A stretch of DNA of 46,801 bases from Bombilactobacillus bombi (GCF_013607485.1 NZ_SCHP01000009.1:1-46801); one strand, 5' to 3'; shown: positions 8,960 through 18,964, counted from the first letter of the stretch. Notes: a model not told the origin generated them from the sequence alone. Program-made: numbers and translations.

Positions 8960-9937
8960 TTAGTAGTTAATAATTTCTTTAACTTTTTCAACAATTTCTG
9001 CTTTTCTTGGAATCCAAACTTCCTCAGCTTGTGCAAATGGATATACACTATCTGGAGCAGCTACACGTCCAACAGGAGCATCTAAGGAAAGAATAGCATC
9101 TTCGGCAATTGCAGAAGCAACTTGTGCGCCAACACCAGCCATTTTTTGAGCTTCTTGTACAATAACTACCTTATGAGTTTTTTCAATAGATTTGAAAATC
9201 GTTTCAGTATCAATTGGAGAAACAGTCCGTAAATCAATTACTTCACAAGAAATATTATCTTTAGCTAACTCTTCTGCTGCTTTTTGAGCTTCTTGTACTT
9301 GAGCTCCATAAGCAACAATCGTAATATCATTGCCTTCTTGGACAACATTAGCCTTATCTAGCGGAACAGTATACTTTTCATCAGGAATATCATCTTTAAC
9401 TGAACGATAGAGCTTAAGGTTTTCTAAGAATAAAACTGGATCATTATTTTCAATTGAAGAAATCAAAAGGCCTTTAGCATCGTAAGGATTACTTGGCATA
9501 ACTACACGTAATCCTGGAATACCAGTAAAGAAGTTTTCTAAATTATCTGAATGCATTTCAGCAGTATGAGTTCCGCCACCATAAGGAGTTCTAATGGTGA
9601 TAGGACTAGTTTTTTTGCCATTAAAGCGGAAGCGCATCCGTGCCATTTGACCAGCAATAGAATCTACAGCTTCAAAAGTAAAGCCCATAAATTGAATTTC
9701 TGGAATTGGACGCCAGCCTGTTAAACCCAATCCAATTGCTAGACCCATGATTCCAGATTCAGCTAATGGGGTGTCAAAAACTCGATCTTCACCATATTTT
9801 TCCTGTAAACCTTGAGTAGTTCTAAAAACACCGCCATTTTTGCCGACATCTTCACCAAAAATCAAAGTTTTCGGATCTTCTTTTAACATGATGTCTAAAG
9901 CATCAGTAATTGCTTGAATATAACTTTTCTTTGTCAT
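8960..9937 (-). CDS. pdhB: Pyruvate dehydrogenase E1 component, beta subunit
   Basis: Beta subunit of the thiamine-diphosphate-dependent E1, which decarboxylates pyruvate and acetylates the E2 lipoyl group. The start giving [11 protein letters not shown] (325 residues, the usual length) is chosen because its ATG follows the pdhA stop by one base and has an AAGGAG ribosome site in the last codons of pdhA; a longer frame would lie within pdhA. Recognisable family stretches include [12 protein letters not shown] near the start, [19 protein letters not shown] and [16 protein letters not shown]. It is probably translationally coupled to pdhA. Confidence 0.96.
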   Translation of the reverse strand: MTKKSYIQAITDALDIMLKEDPKTLIFGEDVGKNGGVFRTTQGLQEKYGEDRVFDTPLAESGIMGLAIGLGLTGWRPIPEIQFMGFTFEAVDSIAGQMARMRFRFNGKKTSPITIRTPYGGGTHTAEMHSDNLENFFTGIPGLRVVMPSNPYDAKGLLISSIENNDPVLFLENLKLYRSVKDDIPDEKYTVPLDKANVVQEGNDITIVAYGAQVQEAQKAAEELAKDNISCEVIDLRTVSPIDTETIFKSIEKTHKVVIVQEAQKMAGVGAQVASAIAEDAILSLDAPVGRVAAPDSVYPFAQAEEVWIPRKAEIVEKVKEIINY

Positions 9938-9938
9938 G

Positions 9939-11039
9939 TTATTTAGACTCCTTTTCTTCAAATTCTGCAATTTCAGCTTTTAATTCTGGTGTTGGTACTT
10001 CAAAAGTGCGTTTCAACATATCAGAAACTTTTTCAGGTTCAACAGCATCCGCTTCTTTAATAGCTTCCTTGAAAGAGTTTTTATATTCTTCAACTAACTT
10101 ATCTTCTTGTTCTTGCGACCATAAATTCTTATCAGTCAAAATCTTACGCATTCTAATTAGTGGATCTCGATCTAACCAAGGTTGTTGCTCTTCTTTAGTC
10201 CGATAACGACTTGGATCATCACCGGCTGAAGAATGAGCACCATAACGGTTAGTTAATGTTTCAATCATAACAGGACCATTACCTGCTAAGATATACTCAC
10301 GAGCAGCTTTAGCAACAGAATAGCAAGCTAAGATATCCATACCATCAACTTGCACGCTTGGAATACCTGCAGCAATAGCTTTTTGTGTTAAAGCCACAGC
10401 AGCTGTTTGCTTTTTACGAGGTGTAGAAATAGCATAACCATTATTTTGGACAATGAATAAAGCTGGTAACTGGTAAGCTCCAGCAAAGTTCATACCTTCA
10501 TAAGAATCACCCTGAGAAGTACCACCATCACCAGTATAAGTGAATGCAATAGCATCTTCACCATTTTTCTTTAATCCCATCGCTACTCCAGCAGTTTCCA
10601 AGTATGCAGCACCAATAATAATTTGGGGCATCAATGCTCGAGCTGAAAATTCGTTTCCACGAACATGTCCACGAGACCACCAGTATGCTTCTGTAACAGT
10701 TGCACCATGTTGAATTAATTGGGGAATATCACGATAGGCAGGAAGTAAATAATCTTGCTTTTCCATTGCCATTACGGTACCCATTTCAGTTGCTTCTTCG
10801 CCAGCAGTAGGTGCATAAAAGCCCATCCGTCCTTGACGAGAAAAATTCATGGTTTGTTCATGTAATGCACGTTCCCAAACCATTTTTTTCATAAATTCTA
10901 CTAATTGATCATCACTAAAACTCTTGAAAACATCTTGGTCAATGATTTTTGCATTTTCATCAACTACTTGAATCTGTTTCGGTAAATCTGACAAATCTTC
11001 TTTGATTTTTGCAAAATCAACTATTGACTTACTTGCCAT
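9939..11039 (-). CDS. pdhA: Pyruvate dehydrogenase E1 component, alpha subunit
   Basis: Alpha subunit of E1 and first gene of pdhABCD. The thiamine-diphosphate/Mg motif GDG...NN is intact (GDGGTSQGD at 170-178, NN at 199-200). [14 protein letters not shown] and [11 protein letters not shown] are typical of Gram-positive E1alpha. I start at the ATG giving MASKSIVDF (366 residues), with AAAGGA about 9 bases upstream; two further in-frame starts up to 18 bases earlier are weaker. The operon makes acetyl-CoA and NADH from pyruvate, a route used mainly when oxygen or other electron acceptors are available. Confidence 0.96.
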   Translation of the reverse strand: MASKSIVDFAKIKEDLSDLPKQIQVVDENAKIIDQDVFKSFSDDQLVEFMKKMVWERALHEQTMNFSRQGRMGFYAPTAGEEATEMGTVMAMEKQDYLLPAYRDIPQLIQHGATVTEAYWWSRGHVRGNEFSARALMPQIIIGAAYLETAGVAMGLKKNGEDAIAFTYTGDGGTSQGDSYEGMNFAGAYQLPALFIVQNNGYAISTPRKKQTAAVALTQKAIAAGIPSVQVDGMDILACYSVAKAAREYILAGNGPVMIETLTNRYGAHSSAGDDPSRYRTKEEQQPWLDRDPLIRMRKILTDKNLWSQEQEDKLVEEYKNSFKEAIKEADAVEPEKVSDMLKRTFEVPTPELKAEIAEFEEKESK

Positions 11040-11095
11040 TTTATTCATTCCTTTCACAATATCCCTTGTTTTATCTGTAAAGGTTTCCAGTACTT

Positions 11096-11123
11096 AGTTT
11101 ATCATGTTTTGGATTTATCTCAA
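11096..11123 (-). promoter_or_regulatory. Candidate promoter of pdhABCD
   Basis: Minus-strand TTGAGA (11118-11123), 16 bases, TAAACT (11096-11101), about 55 bases before the pdhA start. Four or five of six matches in each box; no operator could be recognised. Confidence 0.4.
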
Positions 11124-11126
11124 GTA

Positions 11127-11238
11127 AAAAAAAAGTAAAATTTTGTGAATTTTATAGCAAGAGCTCTATATCAACTTTTATAAAAGAAATTTTGTAAGAA
11201 ATTATTTTTCAAAAAAGTAAATAAAAAAGTAAATAAAA
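11127..11238. repeat. AGTAAA(TAAA)-type A-rich repeats upstream of def
   Basis: The def/pdhA divergent region has an A-rich pair AGTAAAAAAAAAGTAAAA near 11124-11141 and a tandem AGTAAATAAAAA unit with a 12-base period at 11216-11238. The 20-mer AAAGTAAATAAAAAAGTAAA (11214-11233) recurs exactly at 14072-14091, upstream of the lipid-kinase gene. The rest of this 276-base gap holds the two opposing promoters and nothing else I recognise. Confidence 0.5.
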
Positions 11239-11244
11239 TTGTAG

Positions 11245-11273
11245 TTTATTCGACAACACATTATCGCTATAAT
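11245..11273 (+). promoter_or_regulatory. Promoter of def
   Basis: A perfect TATAAT at 11268-11273 with a weak TTTATT 17 bases upstream (11245-11250). Transcription would start near 11280, which excludes the in-frame ATG at 11277 as the def start and supports the ATG at 11316. Confidence 0.6.
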
Positions 11274-11315
11274 AAAATGATAGAAAAAATATTATTAAAG
11301 AAGGAATTTGTTAAA

Positions 11316-11897
11316 ATGTACATGATGAAAGATATTGTTCGTGATGGGGATCCCGTATTAAGAAAAATTGCTAAGCCAGTTACTTTTCCTTTAAGTGAAA
11401 CAGATAAAAAATTAGCTGCAGATATGATGGAATATTTAATCAATAGTCAAAATCCCGAATTTGCTGAAAAGCATCACCTTAGAGCTGGAGTGGGTCTTGC
11501 TGCACCGCAAGTTGGTATTTCTAAGCAAATGGCTGCAGTTTTGGTTCCTGCAGAAGATGATGAATCTAATACTGACAAAAAAACGACTGATAAATATTCA
11601 TTAAAATTAGTTTTAATTAACCCAGTTATTATTTCCAATTCCGTTCAAAAAGCTCAATTATTTGAAGGTGAAGGATGTCTATCAGTAGATAAGGACATCC
11701 CCGGATATGTTCCCCGTAGTGCAAGAATTACTGTACGCTATCAAGATTTTTCAGGTAATAAACAGACTATTCGTATTAAAAACTATCCCGCTATTGTATG
11801 TCAACATGAGATTGATCATTTACAAGGACATCTTTTCTATGATCGTATTAATAAAAAAGAGCCATTTGCAGCTGAATCTGACGTTATTTTTGTTTAG
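11316..11897 (+). CDS. def: Peptide deformylase
   Basis: Metalloenzyme that removes the formyl group from the N-terminal Met of new proteins. All three motifs are present: GVGLAAPQ (58-65), EGCLSV (119-124, metal ligand Cys121) and HEIDH (164-168, two His ligands and catalytic Glu165). The insertion between motifs 1 and 2 (about 78-96) fits the longer type 2 deformylases of Gram-positives. I choose the ATG giving [11 protein letters not shown] (193 residues) because AAGGA lies about 10 bases upstream and the earlier ATG sits on the promoter. Confidence 0.96.
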   Translation: MYMMKDIVRDGDPVLRKIAKPVTFPLSETDKKLAADMMEYLINSQNPEFAEKHHLRAGVGLAAPQVGISKQMAAVLVPAEDDESNTDKKTTDKYSLKLVLINPVIISNSVQKAQLFEGEGCLSVDKDIPGYVPRSARITVRYQDFSGNKQTIRIKNYPAIVCQHEIDHLQGHLFYDRINKKEPFAAESDVIFV

Positions 11898-11957
11898 TTG
11901 ATTTTGTGTTTATATACTTTAAGAAATGGATGTGGTACCATTTAATTAATTGTTATA

Positions 11958-11986
11958 TTGACCGTTTTTGTGATAAAAATAATAAT
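11958..11986 (+). promoter_or_regulatory. Promoter of rpoY-rnjA
   Basis: TTGACC (11958-11963), 17 bases, AATAAT (11981-11986): five of six matches in each box, about 34 bases before the rpoY start. The gap between def and rpoY has no visible terminator, so some transcription from def may read through. Confidence 0.6.
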
Positions 11987-12019
11987 TATTATTACTATAT
12001 TATTAAAGGAGGAATTTTT

Positions 12020-12241
12020 TTGATTTATAAAGTACTATATCAAAAAGACCGGATTCAAAATCCCCGTCGCGAAACAACCGAGACCTTGTATACGCAAGCT
12101 GATTCAGCAATAAAAGTTCGTGAAGCAATCGAAAACAAAACTAATTTTAATGTGGAATCTATTGAGGAATTATCAGGTAATTATCTAGAATATGAAAAAA
12201 AGAGTCCTAATTACAAGCTTACGGACTTAGCGGAGCTATAA
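12020..12241 (+). CDS. rpoY: DNA-directed RNA polymerase epsilon subunit
   Basis: Small Firmicute-specific RNA polymerase subunit (formerly YkzG, DUF1447), which binds the polymerase near the secondary channel. I take the TTG start giving [18 protein letters not shown] (73 residues, the normal size of about 70) because AAAGGAGG lies 7 bases upstream; a longer frame adds 38 Tyr/Asn-rich residues translated from the promoter region. The motif QNPRRETT and the YLEYEK stretch near the C-terminus are typical. It is 4 bases upstream of rnjA, the standard Firmicute pairing. Confidence 0.93.
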   Translation: MIYKVLYQKDRIQNPRRETTETLYTQADSAIKVREAIENKTNFNVESIEELSGNYLEYEKKSPNYKLTDLAEL

Positions 12242-12245
12242 TTTA

Positions 12246-13949
12246 ATGACTCTGAAAATCAAAAAAAATGAAGTAGCTGTTTTCGCAATTGGTGGTCTCG
12301 GCGAAATTGGCAAAAATATGTACGTCATTCAGTATCAAGATGAAATTGTAGTAGTTGATGCAGGCATTAAGTTCCCTGAAGATGATTTATTAGGAATTGA
12401 CTATGTCATTTCAGATTATCAATATTTAATTCAAAATCAAGAACACATTAAGGGACTTTTTATTACCCACGGTCACGAAGATCATATTGGTGGAATCCCT
12501 TTTTTACTGCAAAAAATCCCCAATATTCCGATTTATGCTGGTCCTTTAGCAACAGCCTTAATTAAAGGCAAACTGGAAGAACATGGGCTGCTTAATTCAA
12601 CTGAAATGCATGTTTTACACGAAAGTGATTTGGTTAAATTTCAACATTTGAGTGTAGAATTCTTTCGCACAACACACTCTATTCCAGATACTTTAGGTAT
12701 AGCTGTGCATACGCCACAGGGTACTATTGTCCAAACTGGTGATTACAAATTCGATTTTACTCCTGTTGGCAACCAGCCAGCTCCTAACCTTCAAAAGATG
12801 GCTCAATTAGGCTCTAAAGGTGTTTTATTACTGCTGTCTGATAGCACCAATGCTGAAATTCCCACATTTTCTAAATCCGAGCGCTTTGTTGGAAATACGA
12901 TTCATCAAATAGTGGAAAGAATTGATGGTCGCATAATCTTTGCAACGTTTGCTTCCAATCTTTATCGTGTTTCTCAAGCAATAGATGCAGCTATGGAAGA
13001 TGGGCGTAAGGTCGCAGTTTTTGGTCGCAGTATGGAGCAAACTATTGCGAATGGAAGAGAGTTAGGCTATTTAAATATACCAGATAGTGAAATTGTCGAT
13101 GCTTCGGAGATTAACAAACTCCCTGCTAATAAGGTGTTATTATTATGTACTGGTTCGCAGGGCGAGCCGATGGCGGCTTTAAGTCGAATTGCTAATGGTA
13201 CACATCGGCAAATTGCAATACAGCCAGGAGATACGGTGATTTTTTCCTCTAACCCTATTCCTGGAAATACAATTAGTGTCAATCATTTAATTAATGCACT
13301 AGAAGAAGCTGGTGCCAATGTTATTCATGGAAAAGTTAATAATATTCACGCATCAGGACATGGTGGACAAGAAGAACAAAAATTGATGTTACGTTTAATC
13401 CAGCCAAAATATTTCATGCCTATTCACGGTGAATATCGGATGCTGAAAATTCATACAGGATTAGCGCAATTATGTGGTGTTCCTAAAGAAAATACCTTTA
13501 TTTTTGATAATGGTGATGTCTTAGCTTTAACATCTAATAGTGCTCGCAAAGCAGGACATGTGCCCGCTGGTGATGTATATATAGACAGCAATGGTATTGA
13601 CGACATCAGTAATATTGTTATTCACGATCGGCAAGTTCTTTCCGAAGAAGGTCTTGTTATCGTCGTAGCCACAATTGATTATTACAAGGGGTTAGTATTA
13701 TCTGGCCCAGACATTCTTTCACGTGGATTTGTTTATATGCGCGAATCAAGTAATTTAATCAATCAGGCTCAAAAAAGAACTTTTCATGTTATTAAAAACT
13801 TTCTAGATCAACAAGATACTAAACAAATTAATCGCTCTACTGAAAGTACTTTGAAACGTGATATCATTGATGATTTACAGGAATTTTTATATCGCAAAAC
13901 TGAGCGTCACCCGGTTATTTTGCCAATGATTATCTCTACTAAAGTATAA
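12246..13949 (+). CDS. rnjA: Ribonuclease J1
   Basis: Metallo-beta-lactamase/beta-CASP ribonuclease with endonuclease and 5' exonuclease activities; central to mRNA decay and rRNA maturation. The Zn motif HGHEDHIGG is at 75-83; the start [11 protein letters not shown] (16-26) is typical; later motifs include a Ser/Thr-Asn beta-lactamase motif (LSDSTNAE), HASGHGG and PIHGEYRML. 567 residues, slightly above the usual 555-560. The RNase J1 rather than J2 assignment rests on linkage to rpoY. GGAG lies about 10 bases before the ATG, inside rpoY. Confidence 0.96.
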   Translation: MTLKIKKNEVAVFAIGGLGEIGKNMYVIQYQDEIVVVDAGIKFPEDDLLGIDYVISDYQYLIQNQEHIKGLFITHGHEDHIGGIPFLLQKIPNIPIYAGPLATALIKGKLEEHGLLNSTEMHVLHESDLVKFQHLSVEFFRTTHSIPDTLGIAVHTPQGTIVQTGDYKFDFTPVGNQPAPNLQKMAQLGSKGVLLLLSDSTNAEIPTFSKSERFVGNTIHQIVERIDGRIIFATFASNLYRVSQAIDAAMEDGRKVAVFGRSMEQTIANGRELGYLNIPDSEIVDASEINKLPANKVLLLCTGSQGEPMAALSRIANGTHRQIAIQPGDTVIFSSNPIPGNTISVNHLINALEEAGANVIHGKVNNIHASGHGGQEEQKLMLRLIQPKYFMPIHGEYRMLKIHTGLAQLCGVPKENTFIFDNGDVLALTSNSARKAGHVPAGDVYIDSNGIDDISNIVIHDRQVLSEEGLVIVVATIDYYKGLVLSGPDILSRGFVYMRESSNLINQAQKRTFHVIKNFLDQQDTKQINRSTESTLKRDIIDDLQEFLYRKTERHPVILPMIISTKV

Positions 13950-13988
13950 TTAAGGATTTAATAACGGTCATCTCAAACAATAAAAAAG

Positions 13989-14029
13989 CAGGAGTTGAAA
14001 CAATTTATTGTTTCAACTCCTGTTTTTTT
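13989..14029 (+). terminator. Intrinsic terminator of rpoY-rnjA
   Basis: Perfect 15-base-pair stem CAGGAGTTGAAACAA / TTGTTTCAACTCCTG (13989-14003 and 14008-14022), loop TTTA, then seven T. The A-run before the 5' arm would also permit function on the other strand. Confidence 0.93.
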
Positions 14030-14064
14030 AGATTATAGTTGTTTATTATAAATAATTTCCTCAT

Positions 14065-14092
14065 AGTAAATAAAGTAAATAAAAAAGTAAAA
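14065..14092. repeat. AGTAAATAAA direct repeats upstream of the lipid-kinase gene
   Basis: Three AGTAAA units in a row (G at 14066, 14075 and 14087) about 75 bases before the next ATG. The 20-mer at 14072-14091 is identical to 11214-11233. I recognise no known operator. No convincing -35/-10 pair could be picked in the rest of 14030-14167. Confidence 0.5.
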
Positions 14093-14167
14093 TGCCAAAT
14101 ATATTTTTACTAGCCTAAGTCCAAAAATAACTTTTTAATTAAACTTCTCAAAACAACGGAGAACAAT

Positions 14168-15103
14168 ATGAACAAATATCCCGCATTTACAATTGTTATC
14201 AATCGTCATGCTGCTAGTGGGCGCTCACGTTATAGCCTTAGAGTTGTTACTAAACAACTAAAAAATAGACACTTAACTTATAGAATATGTTCAACTCCTA
14301 AAGATGGTGCTGAACAGTTATTGTGTGATCTCATCAATAATCAGGAATTAAAATACAGTATTCCTTTAATTATGGGGGGTGATGGCACCTTAAATCAAGC
14401 AATTAATGGCATAAAAAAATCATCATACCCTCAGACAGCTCTAGCATATATTCCAGCTGGTTCAGGCAATGACTTTGCTAATGCCCTAAATATTCCTCAA
14501 CATCAAGAAGTGCGTGCCTTACAGCAAATCATCGATGCAGTTATTCCTCAAACAATTAATTTAGGGAAAATTCAATTTCAAAATCAAGTACGTTTTTTTA
14601 TTAATAATATTGGTATTGGTCTTGATGCCAATATGGTTCATTATGCTAATAAATCAACATTAAAAATAATTTTTAACCACTTGCATTTGAGTAAACTTAT
14701 CTATATTTCCCAATTAAGTAAGGGACTAAAGCAACATCCCTTTCAGGCAAATTTGACAATTGGCCAACAACAGTTGGCTTTTAATAATATTATTGCCTGT
14801 ATTGTTAGTAACCATCCTTATATAGGAAGTGGAGTGCCCATTTTACCGACAGCTAGTGCATTTGAAAACAATCTTGATTTTATCTTAGTTGATAAGCTCA
14901 ATTTCCAACAAGTTACTAAACTAGCTTATCAACTTTTTACAAGTGGTAAGCATTTACAAAGTCCCTTAGTTCACCATTATCAACTACATCAATTTACTAT
15001 TAAAACTAATCCCCAGCAATATGGGCAAATTGATGGAGAAGATTTAGGAAATCAAGTTTTTGACTTAAAATTTTCCACTGCCCGCCAACAGTTTTGGTTA
15101 TAA
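14168..15103 (+). CDS. Diacylglycerol/lipid kinase family protein (YegS/DgkB-like)
   Basis: Member of the diacylglycerol-kinase catalytic-domain superfamily. The soluble Gram-positive members (DgkB, YegS-like) phosphorylate diacylglycerol or related lipids at the membrane surface. The 311 residues have the nucleotide-binding motif MGGDGTLNQAI (69-79, GGDGT at 70-74) and PAGSGNDFA, both diagnostic. The C-terminus has GQIDGEDLG. ATG start with CGGAGAA 7 bases upstream. It may be a minor paralogue: in lactobacilli the main dagK usually sits with gatCAB, which is not seen here. It converges on recD2 with only 3 bases between the stops. Confidence 0.85.
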   Translation: MNKYPAFTIVINRHAASGRSRYSLRVVTKQLKNRHLTYRICSTPKDGAEQLLCDLINNQELKYSIPLIMGGDGTLNQAINGIKKSSYPQTALAYIPAGSGNDFANALNIPQHQEVRALQQIIDAVIPQTINLGKIQFQNQVRFFINNIGIGLDANMVHYANKSTLKIIFNHLHLSKLIYISQLSKGLKQHPFQANLTIGQQQLAFNNIIACIVSNHPYIGSGVPILPTASAFENNLDFILVDKLNFQQVTKLAYQLFTSGKHLQSPLVHHYQLHQFTIKTNPQQYGQIDGEDLGNQVFDLKFSTARQQFWL

Positions 15104-15106
15104 AAA

Positions 15107-17482
15107 CTAGTCAGTTTCCGACATAAAATCTTGCGGTTTTAGGCCGTCCATTCCAATTAGTGGGTCAATTTCCTGGTTACGAATTGCTTCTAATGTCAAA
15201 GTCTGCTCAACATTTGAGATAGTTGTTGTCTCTTGAAGTGCAAATACTTCTTGTAGACGTTTTTTTAATAAAGTATTTCGGCGACCTGAATCATCATTAA
15301 TTGCCCGTTCATAAGCACTCCGATTTCCCAACATAATTAGCTTAGACTTGGCTCGCGTAATCGCTGTATATAAAAGATTACGTTTCAACATCCGATTATG
15401 TTGATTAACCAGCACCAAAATAACTAAATCAAACTCGCTTCCTTGGGCCTTATGAATCGAAGTACAATAAGCTAAAGTTATATTATTGAGATCAGCTTTA
15501 TGATAGTCGACTTGCTGTCCATCAAAATCTAAATGAATAAGATCTCCCTGACCCTTGTCTGCTGGCGGCAACAATTTAGCCGGGGTAATTCCGATAATTG
15601 TCCCAATTTCGCCATTAAAAACGTTGGCCTCCACATTATTCACTAAATGAACAATTTTGTCGCCAATTCGATATTCTATATCACCAAATGTAATGGTTTT
15701 ACTGCGTTGCTGCAGCGGATTTAAAGTGTCTTGGAGAATATGATTGAGATTATCAATCCCAGCTGGGCCACGATACATAGGGGCTAAAACTTGCAATTTA
15801 TCTAAGGTAAAACCTTTTTGTTCACTTTTCACTACAATTTGCCGCAACACATCGCTTACCTGTTGTGAACTACATTCGATGAAACTGCGATCAGGATAAT
15901 TACGAAATAAATTATCATCAATTTCACCAAGATTCACTTGATGTGCTAATTCGATAATCGTAGAGTCTTTATCCTGGCGGTAAATTTTATTTAATTTAAT
16001 AGTTTTAAAAGCCTGGCTGGAAATTAAGTCTGAGAAAACTTGACCTGGGCCAACAGAGGGTAATTGATCCTGATCCCCTACTAAAATAACTTGCATTCCT
16101 AAGGGTATCGCCGTTACTAACAGTTTAAATAATTCTGTATCTACCATGGAAGTTTCATCAATGATTAGTAACTTACCCGCAATATAGTCCAGTTCTAAAT
16201 TAGATAATTCCTCTTGGCCAGTTAAACCTAATAAACGATGAATTGTACTAGCTGGCAAATTAGTACTTTCAAATAAATGTTTAGCAGCCCGACCAGTTGG
16301 AGCTGCTAAACGTATTGGAAATGGATCATCTTGATAATCGTGGGTATCCAAGGAATATTCATGCAATTTAGCATAAGCAGCAACTAAACCATTGATAATG
16401 GTCGTTTTACCAGTTCCAGGCCCTCCAGTCAATAAAAAAACAGAGCTATTAATACCTTGATAAATAGCTTCAATCTGATTTTTATCATATTTGATGTGCA
16501 AATCAGATTCTATTTTTCGTAAAATTGTCTGAACTTGTTTGTGAGTATAGTGTGGTGGAGTAAAGTTATCTACTATAACCTTCAATTGGCGGGCAATCAA
16601 CCACTCATCTTCATATAGATACCTTGGAAAATAACGTTGCTGTTCGTATTTAATTTTTCCAGTATCAATCAGAGTACTTAAAGTTTTCAGTAATACTTCT
16701 TCGGTAATATTTTGTTTGCGTGTCGCATTAAGCATTTGTAAAGTTTGCTGCAGTAATTCATCTTGGTGTACATATGTATCACCCGTAGCATTAATCAAAA
16801 CACTTAATACTTGCAATAACCCTGCTTCAATTCGTTGTGGATAATCGAATGAGAGTCCAAAATTCTCTGCTAAATTGTCAGCACGCTTAAAGCCGACCCC
16901 CTTAATATCACGAACAAGTTGATAAGGATTTTGGTGAATAATCTGGATTGTTTCTCCACCGTACTGATGGTAAATCTTAAAAGCCATTTTATTACCAAAA
17001 CCCCAGCGATTTAACTTTAAAATAACTTCTTCAGTTTGATATGTTGCAGCAATTTGTTCAAGTACAACTTTTTTCTTATTGGCCTGCAAGTGCAGCTGAT
17101 CAAGCGCCTCAGGTTGTTGAACTAAAATCTCAATGGCATTATCTCCTAATACATCAACAATTTTTTTTGCAGTTTTAACTCCAATGCCAGGAAAATCAGT
17201 ACCTGAAAAATAAGCTATTAAACTTTTACGATCAGTCGGACTATTTTTTTGATAATGCTCACATTTAAACTGCTGTCCATACTTAGGATGATCTACCACT
17301 TGTCCAAAAAATTTATAATTTTGCGTCTCATCTAGTTCATCAAAGTTACCTGTCACAACAATTTCATGGTCTGCCCAAGAAAAGGAAGTTTCTTGAACGC
17401 TGATCATCATAATCTTGAAATAATCTTCAGGTTTTTCAAAAAAAATTGCTTGTACTTTACCAATTACAAATTTTTCTGCCAC
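15107..17482 (-). CDS. recD2: ATP-dependent DNA helicase RecD2
   Basis: Superfamily 1B 5'-3' helicase of the RecD2 type, acting in DNA repair and fork maintenance outside RecBCD. Order: N-terminal OB-like region, helix-hairpin-helix motifs (PGIGVKTAKKI, about 100-110; IKGVGFKRA), Walker A GGPGTGKTT (about 350-358), Walker B LLIIDETSMVD, GDQDQLPSVGPG, and the C-terminal motif TSIHKAQGSEFD then YTAITRAK. I favour the GTG (MAEKFVIGKVQ, 791 residues), which follows the TPR gene's stop by one base with AAAGGA 11 bases upstream; an ATG 12 bases earlier has no spacing from that site. Confidence 0.93.
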   Translation of the reverse strand: MAEKFVIGKVQAIFFEKPEDYFKIMMISVQETSFSWADHEIVVTGNFDELDETQNYKFFGQVVDHPKYGQQFKCEHYQKNSPTDRKSLIAYFSGTDFPGIGVKTAKKIVDVLGDNAIEILVQQPEALDQLHLQANKKKVVLEQIAATYQTEEVILKLNRWGFGNKMAFKIYHQYGGETIQIIHQNPYQLVRDIKGVGFKRADNLAENFGLSFDYPQRIEAGLLQVLSVLINATGDTYVHQDELLQQTLQMLNATRKQNITEEVLLKTLSTLIDTGKIKYEQQRYFPRYLYEDEWLIARQLKVIVDNFTPPHYTHKQVQTILRKIESDLHIKYDKNQIEAIYQGINSSVFLLTGGPGTGKTTIINGLVAAYAKLHEYSLDTHDYQDDPFPIRLAAPTGRAAKHLFESTNLPASTIHRLLGLTGQEELSNLELDYIAGKLLIIDETSMVDTELFKLLVTAIPLGMQVILVGDQDQLPSVGPGQVFSDLISSQAFKTIKLNKIYRQDKDSTIIELAHQVNLGEIDDNLFRNYPDRSFIECSSQQVSDVLRQIVVKSEQKGFTLDKLQVLAPMYRGPAGIDNLNHILQDTLNPLQQRSKTITFGDIEYRIGDKIVHLVNNVEANVFNGEIGTIIGITPAKLLPPADKGQGDLIHLDFDGQQVDYHKADLNNITLAYCTSIHKAQGSEFDLVILVLVNQHNRMLKRNLLYTAITRAKSKLIMLGNRSAYERAINDDSGRRNTLLKKRLQEVFALQETTTISNVEQTLTLEAIRNQEIDPLIGMDGLKPQDFMSETD

Positions 17483-17483
17483 T

Positions 17484-18149
17484 TTAGGAATCATCCTTTG
17501 ACTGCATTTTAATATAGCGCTCAATTTCAGCTAACTGTTGCTGATGTTTCTGAAAATATGTTGAATCCATACTCTGTGCCTGTTGAAAATGCTGACGAAA
17601 TTGCTTTTTGTCTAAAACCATTTCCATTAATGCCAGTTTAAAATATCCCGCAGCTGAAGGCTGAACTTTAATTGATTGTTGATAATAATCTGCAGCCTTT
17701 GAAAATTGTTTTAATCGTAAAAAAATATCTCCTACTAATACATAATTATCATTCAAATTGGGGTTTTTATCGATGGCAGTCAAGGCATAGGCTAAAGCTT
17801 GAGCCACTTGCTTTTGCTGTAATAATTGTTTGGCAATTAAATAATAAATATCTGAACTTAACTTAGGGTTAGTGATATTTTTTAATATTTTTTGAGACTG
17901 TTCAAATTTGCCAGCTTCAAAATATATTACCGCTAAATTATAATCCAATTCTTGAATACCAGGAAAAAGTTGCTTAGCTTTCAATAATAATTCTTCTGCT
18001 TGGGTAAAATCACCACCTGCAGTTAAATAGCTTGATAATTGTAAAAACCAATCAATATGATGCATATCTTTTTGCAATTTTTGGGCTAATAACTTAACAG
18101 CCGCCTGCTTTTGTCCCTGTTTATATAATTCATCTGCTTGTAATTCCAT
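17484..18149 (-). CDS. TPR-repeat protein
   Basis: 221-residue cytosolic helical-repeat protein, probably a scaffold; no catalytic motif and no signal peptide. Degenerate tetratricopeptide repeats run from about 10 to 195, the clearest being GDFTQAEELLLKAKQLFPG (46-64), NLAVIYFEAGKFEQSQKIL and VLVGDIFLRLKQFSKAADYY. It sits between the phosphatase gene and recD2, one base from the recD2 start, so translation is probably coupled. A TPR gene beside recD2 is common in lactobacilli; its role is not known to me. Confidence 0.85.
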   Translation of the reverse strand: MELQADELYKQGQKQAAVKLLAQKLQKDMHHIDWFLQLSSYLTAGGDFTQAEELLLKAKQLFPGIQELDYNLAVIYFEAGKFEQSQKILKNITNPKLSSDIYYLIAKQLLQQKQVAQALAYALTAIDKNPNLNDNYVLVGDIFLRLKQFSKAADYYQQSIKVQPSAAGYFKLALMEMVLDKKQFRQHFQQAQSMDSTYFQKHQQQLAEIERYIKMQSKDDS

Positions 18150-18161
18150 GATATCACCAAC

Positions 18162-18824
18162 TTATATTGTATCAGTTTGATCAGTTTTGCGATGCAAAAA
18201 GCTAATATCATTCCACTTGATTAATTGAAAACTTTGTCCACGATCATAAGTATCAACAGTAGTCAGACTTGTATTAGCCAGTCCACCATTTTTACGTAAT
18301 TGTGATAAAGGAACATTTAATAGGCTCTTAATCATAGCTACCGAAGCAGCTCCATGACTTACAATTATAAAAGTCTTTTGCTCAGCTTCTGACGGCGCAG
18401 CTAAACCCTTGATAAAATTAGTGGTACGTTGAATAACCGCAGCAAAACTTTCACCTTGAATAATTTTTTCATCATACTTACTAGGATCATGCCGAAAAGC
18501 CCAAATAAGTTGAGGATATTTATTCTCCATTAATGAAAATTTTTGTCCTTCCATTAGACCTAAGTTAAATTCACGTAAAGCATCACTAGTTGACAAGGGT
18601 ATTTGTCCACCAAGCGCTTCATCTAAGGCTTGAGCCGTTAGATAAGCCCTTTTAATGGGGCTTGTATAAATATGATCAATTTGTTGATCAACTAAAGTCT
18701 GTGCTAGATATCTAATATCACGATAGCTTTCAGGTAACAGCGCTGAATCACCATTTGCTCCTTGATAACGTCCTTCTAAATTCCATTGCGTTTTACCATG
18801 TCTCACAAAATAAAATCTTGTCAT
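18162..18824 (-). CDS. Histidine phosphatase family protein (phosphoglycerate-mutase-like)
   Basis: Member of the histidine phosphatase superfamily, 220 residues. The catalytic motif FVRHGKTQWN (6-15) puts the phosphorylated His at 9; the second catalytic His is in IIVSHGAAS (about 152-160). Such GpmB-like proteins usually act as phosphatases on small phosphoesters rather than as glycolytic mutases, so I give no symbol. ATG start with AGAGGT 8 bases upstream and a good promoter at 18852-18880. It heads the phosphatase-TPR-recD2 unit, with gaps of 12 bases and 1 base. Confidence 0.87.
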   Translation of the reverse strand: MTRFYFVRHGKTQWNLEGRYQGANGDSALLPESYRDIRYLAQTLVDQQIDHIYTSPIKRAYLTAQALDEALGGQIPLSTSDALREFNLGLMEGQKFSLMENKYPQLIWAFRHDPSKYDEKIIQGESFAAVIQRTTNFIKGLAAPSEAEQKTFIIVSHGAASVAMIKSLLNVPLSQLRKNGGLANTSLTTVDTYDRGQSFQLIKWNDISFLHRKTDQTDTI

Positions 18825-18851
18825 TATCTTTACCTCTGCTTCAATGTTTTT

Positions 18852-18880
18852 ATTATCGTTTATTGCTGTTTAATATTCAA
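18852..18880 (-). promoter_or_regulatory. Promoter of the phosphatase-TPR-recD2 unit
   Basis: Minus-strand TTGAAT (18875-18880), 17 bases, GATAAT (18852-18857), about 28 bases before the ATG. Four and five of six consensus matches with ideal spacing. Confidence 0.65.
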
Positions 18881-18923
18881 GATATTATCTTCATTAACAA
18901 CACATAACCTTCTAAGTAAACAA

Positions 18924-18964
18924 CAAAAATTAGGAGAAGAGTATCCCACTCTCACTCCTAATTA
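18924..18964 (-). terminator. Intrinsic terminator after mnmA
   Basis: On the minus strand AATTAGGAG-T-GAGAGT, a short loop, ACTCT-T-CTCCTAATT, then TTTGTTG. The long stem carries one mismatch and lies about 33 bases after the mnmA stop. Confidence 0.82.

Noticed and set aside
11277-11315. N-terminal extension of Def from the ATG at 11277
   Set aside because: That ATG is only 4 bases after the -10 box, upstream of or at the expected transcript start.
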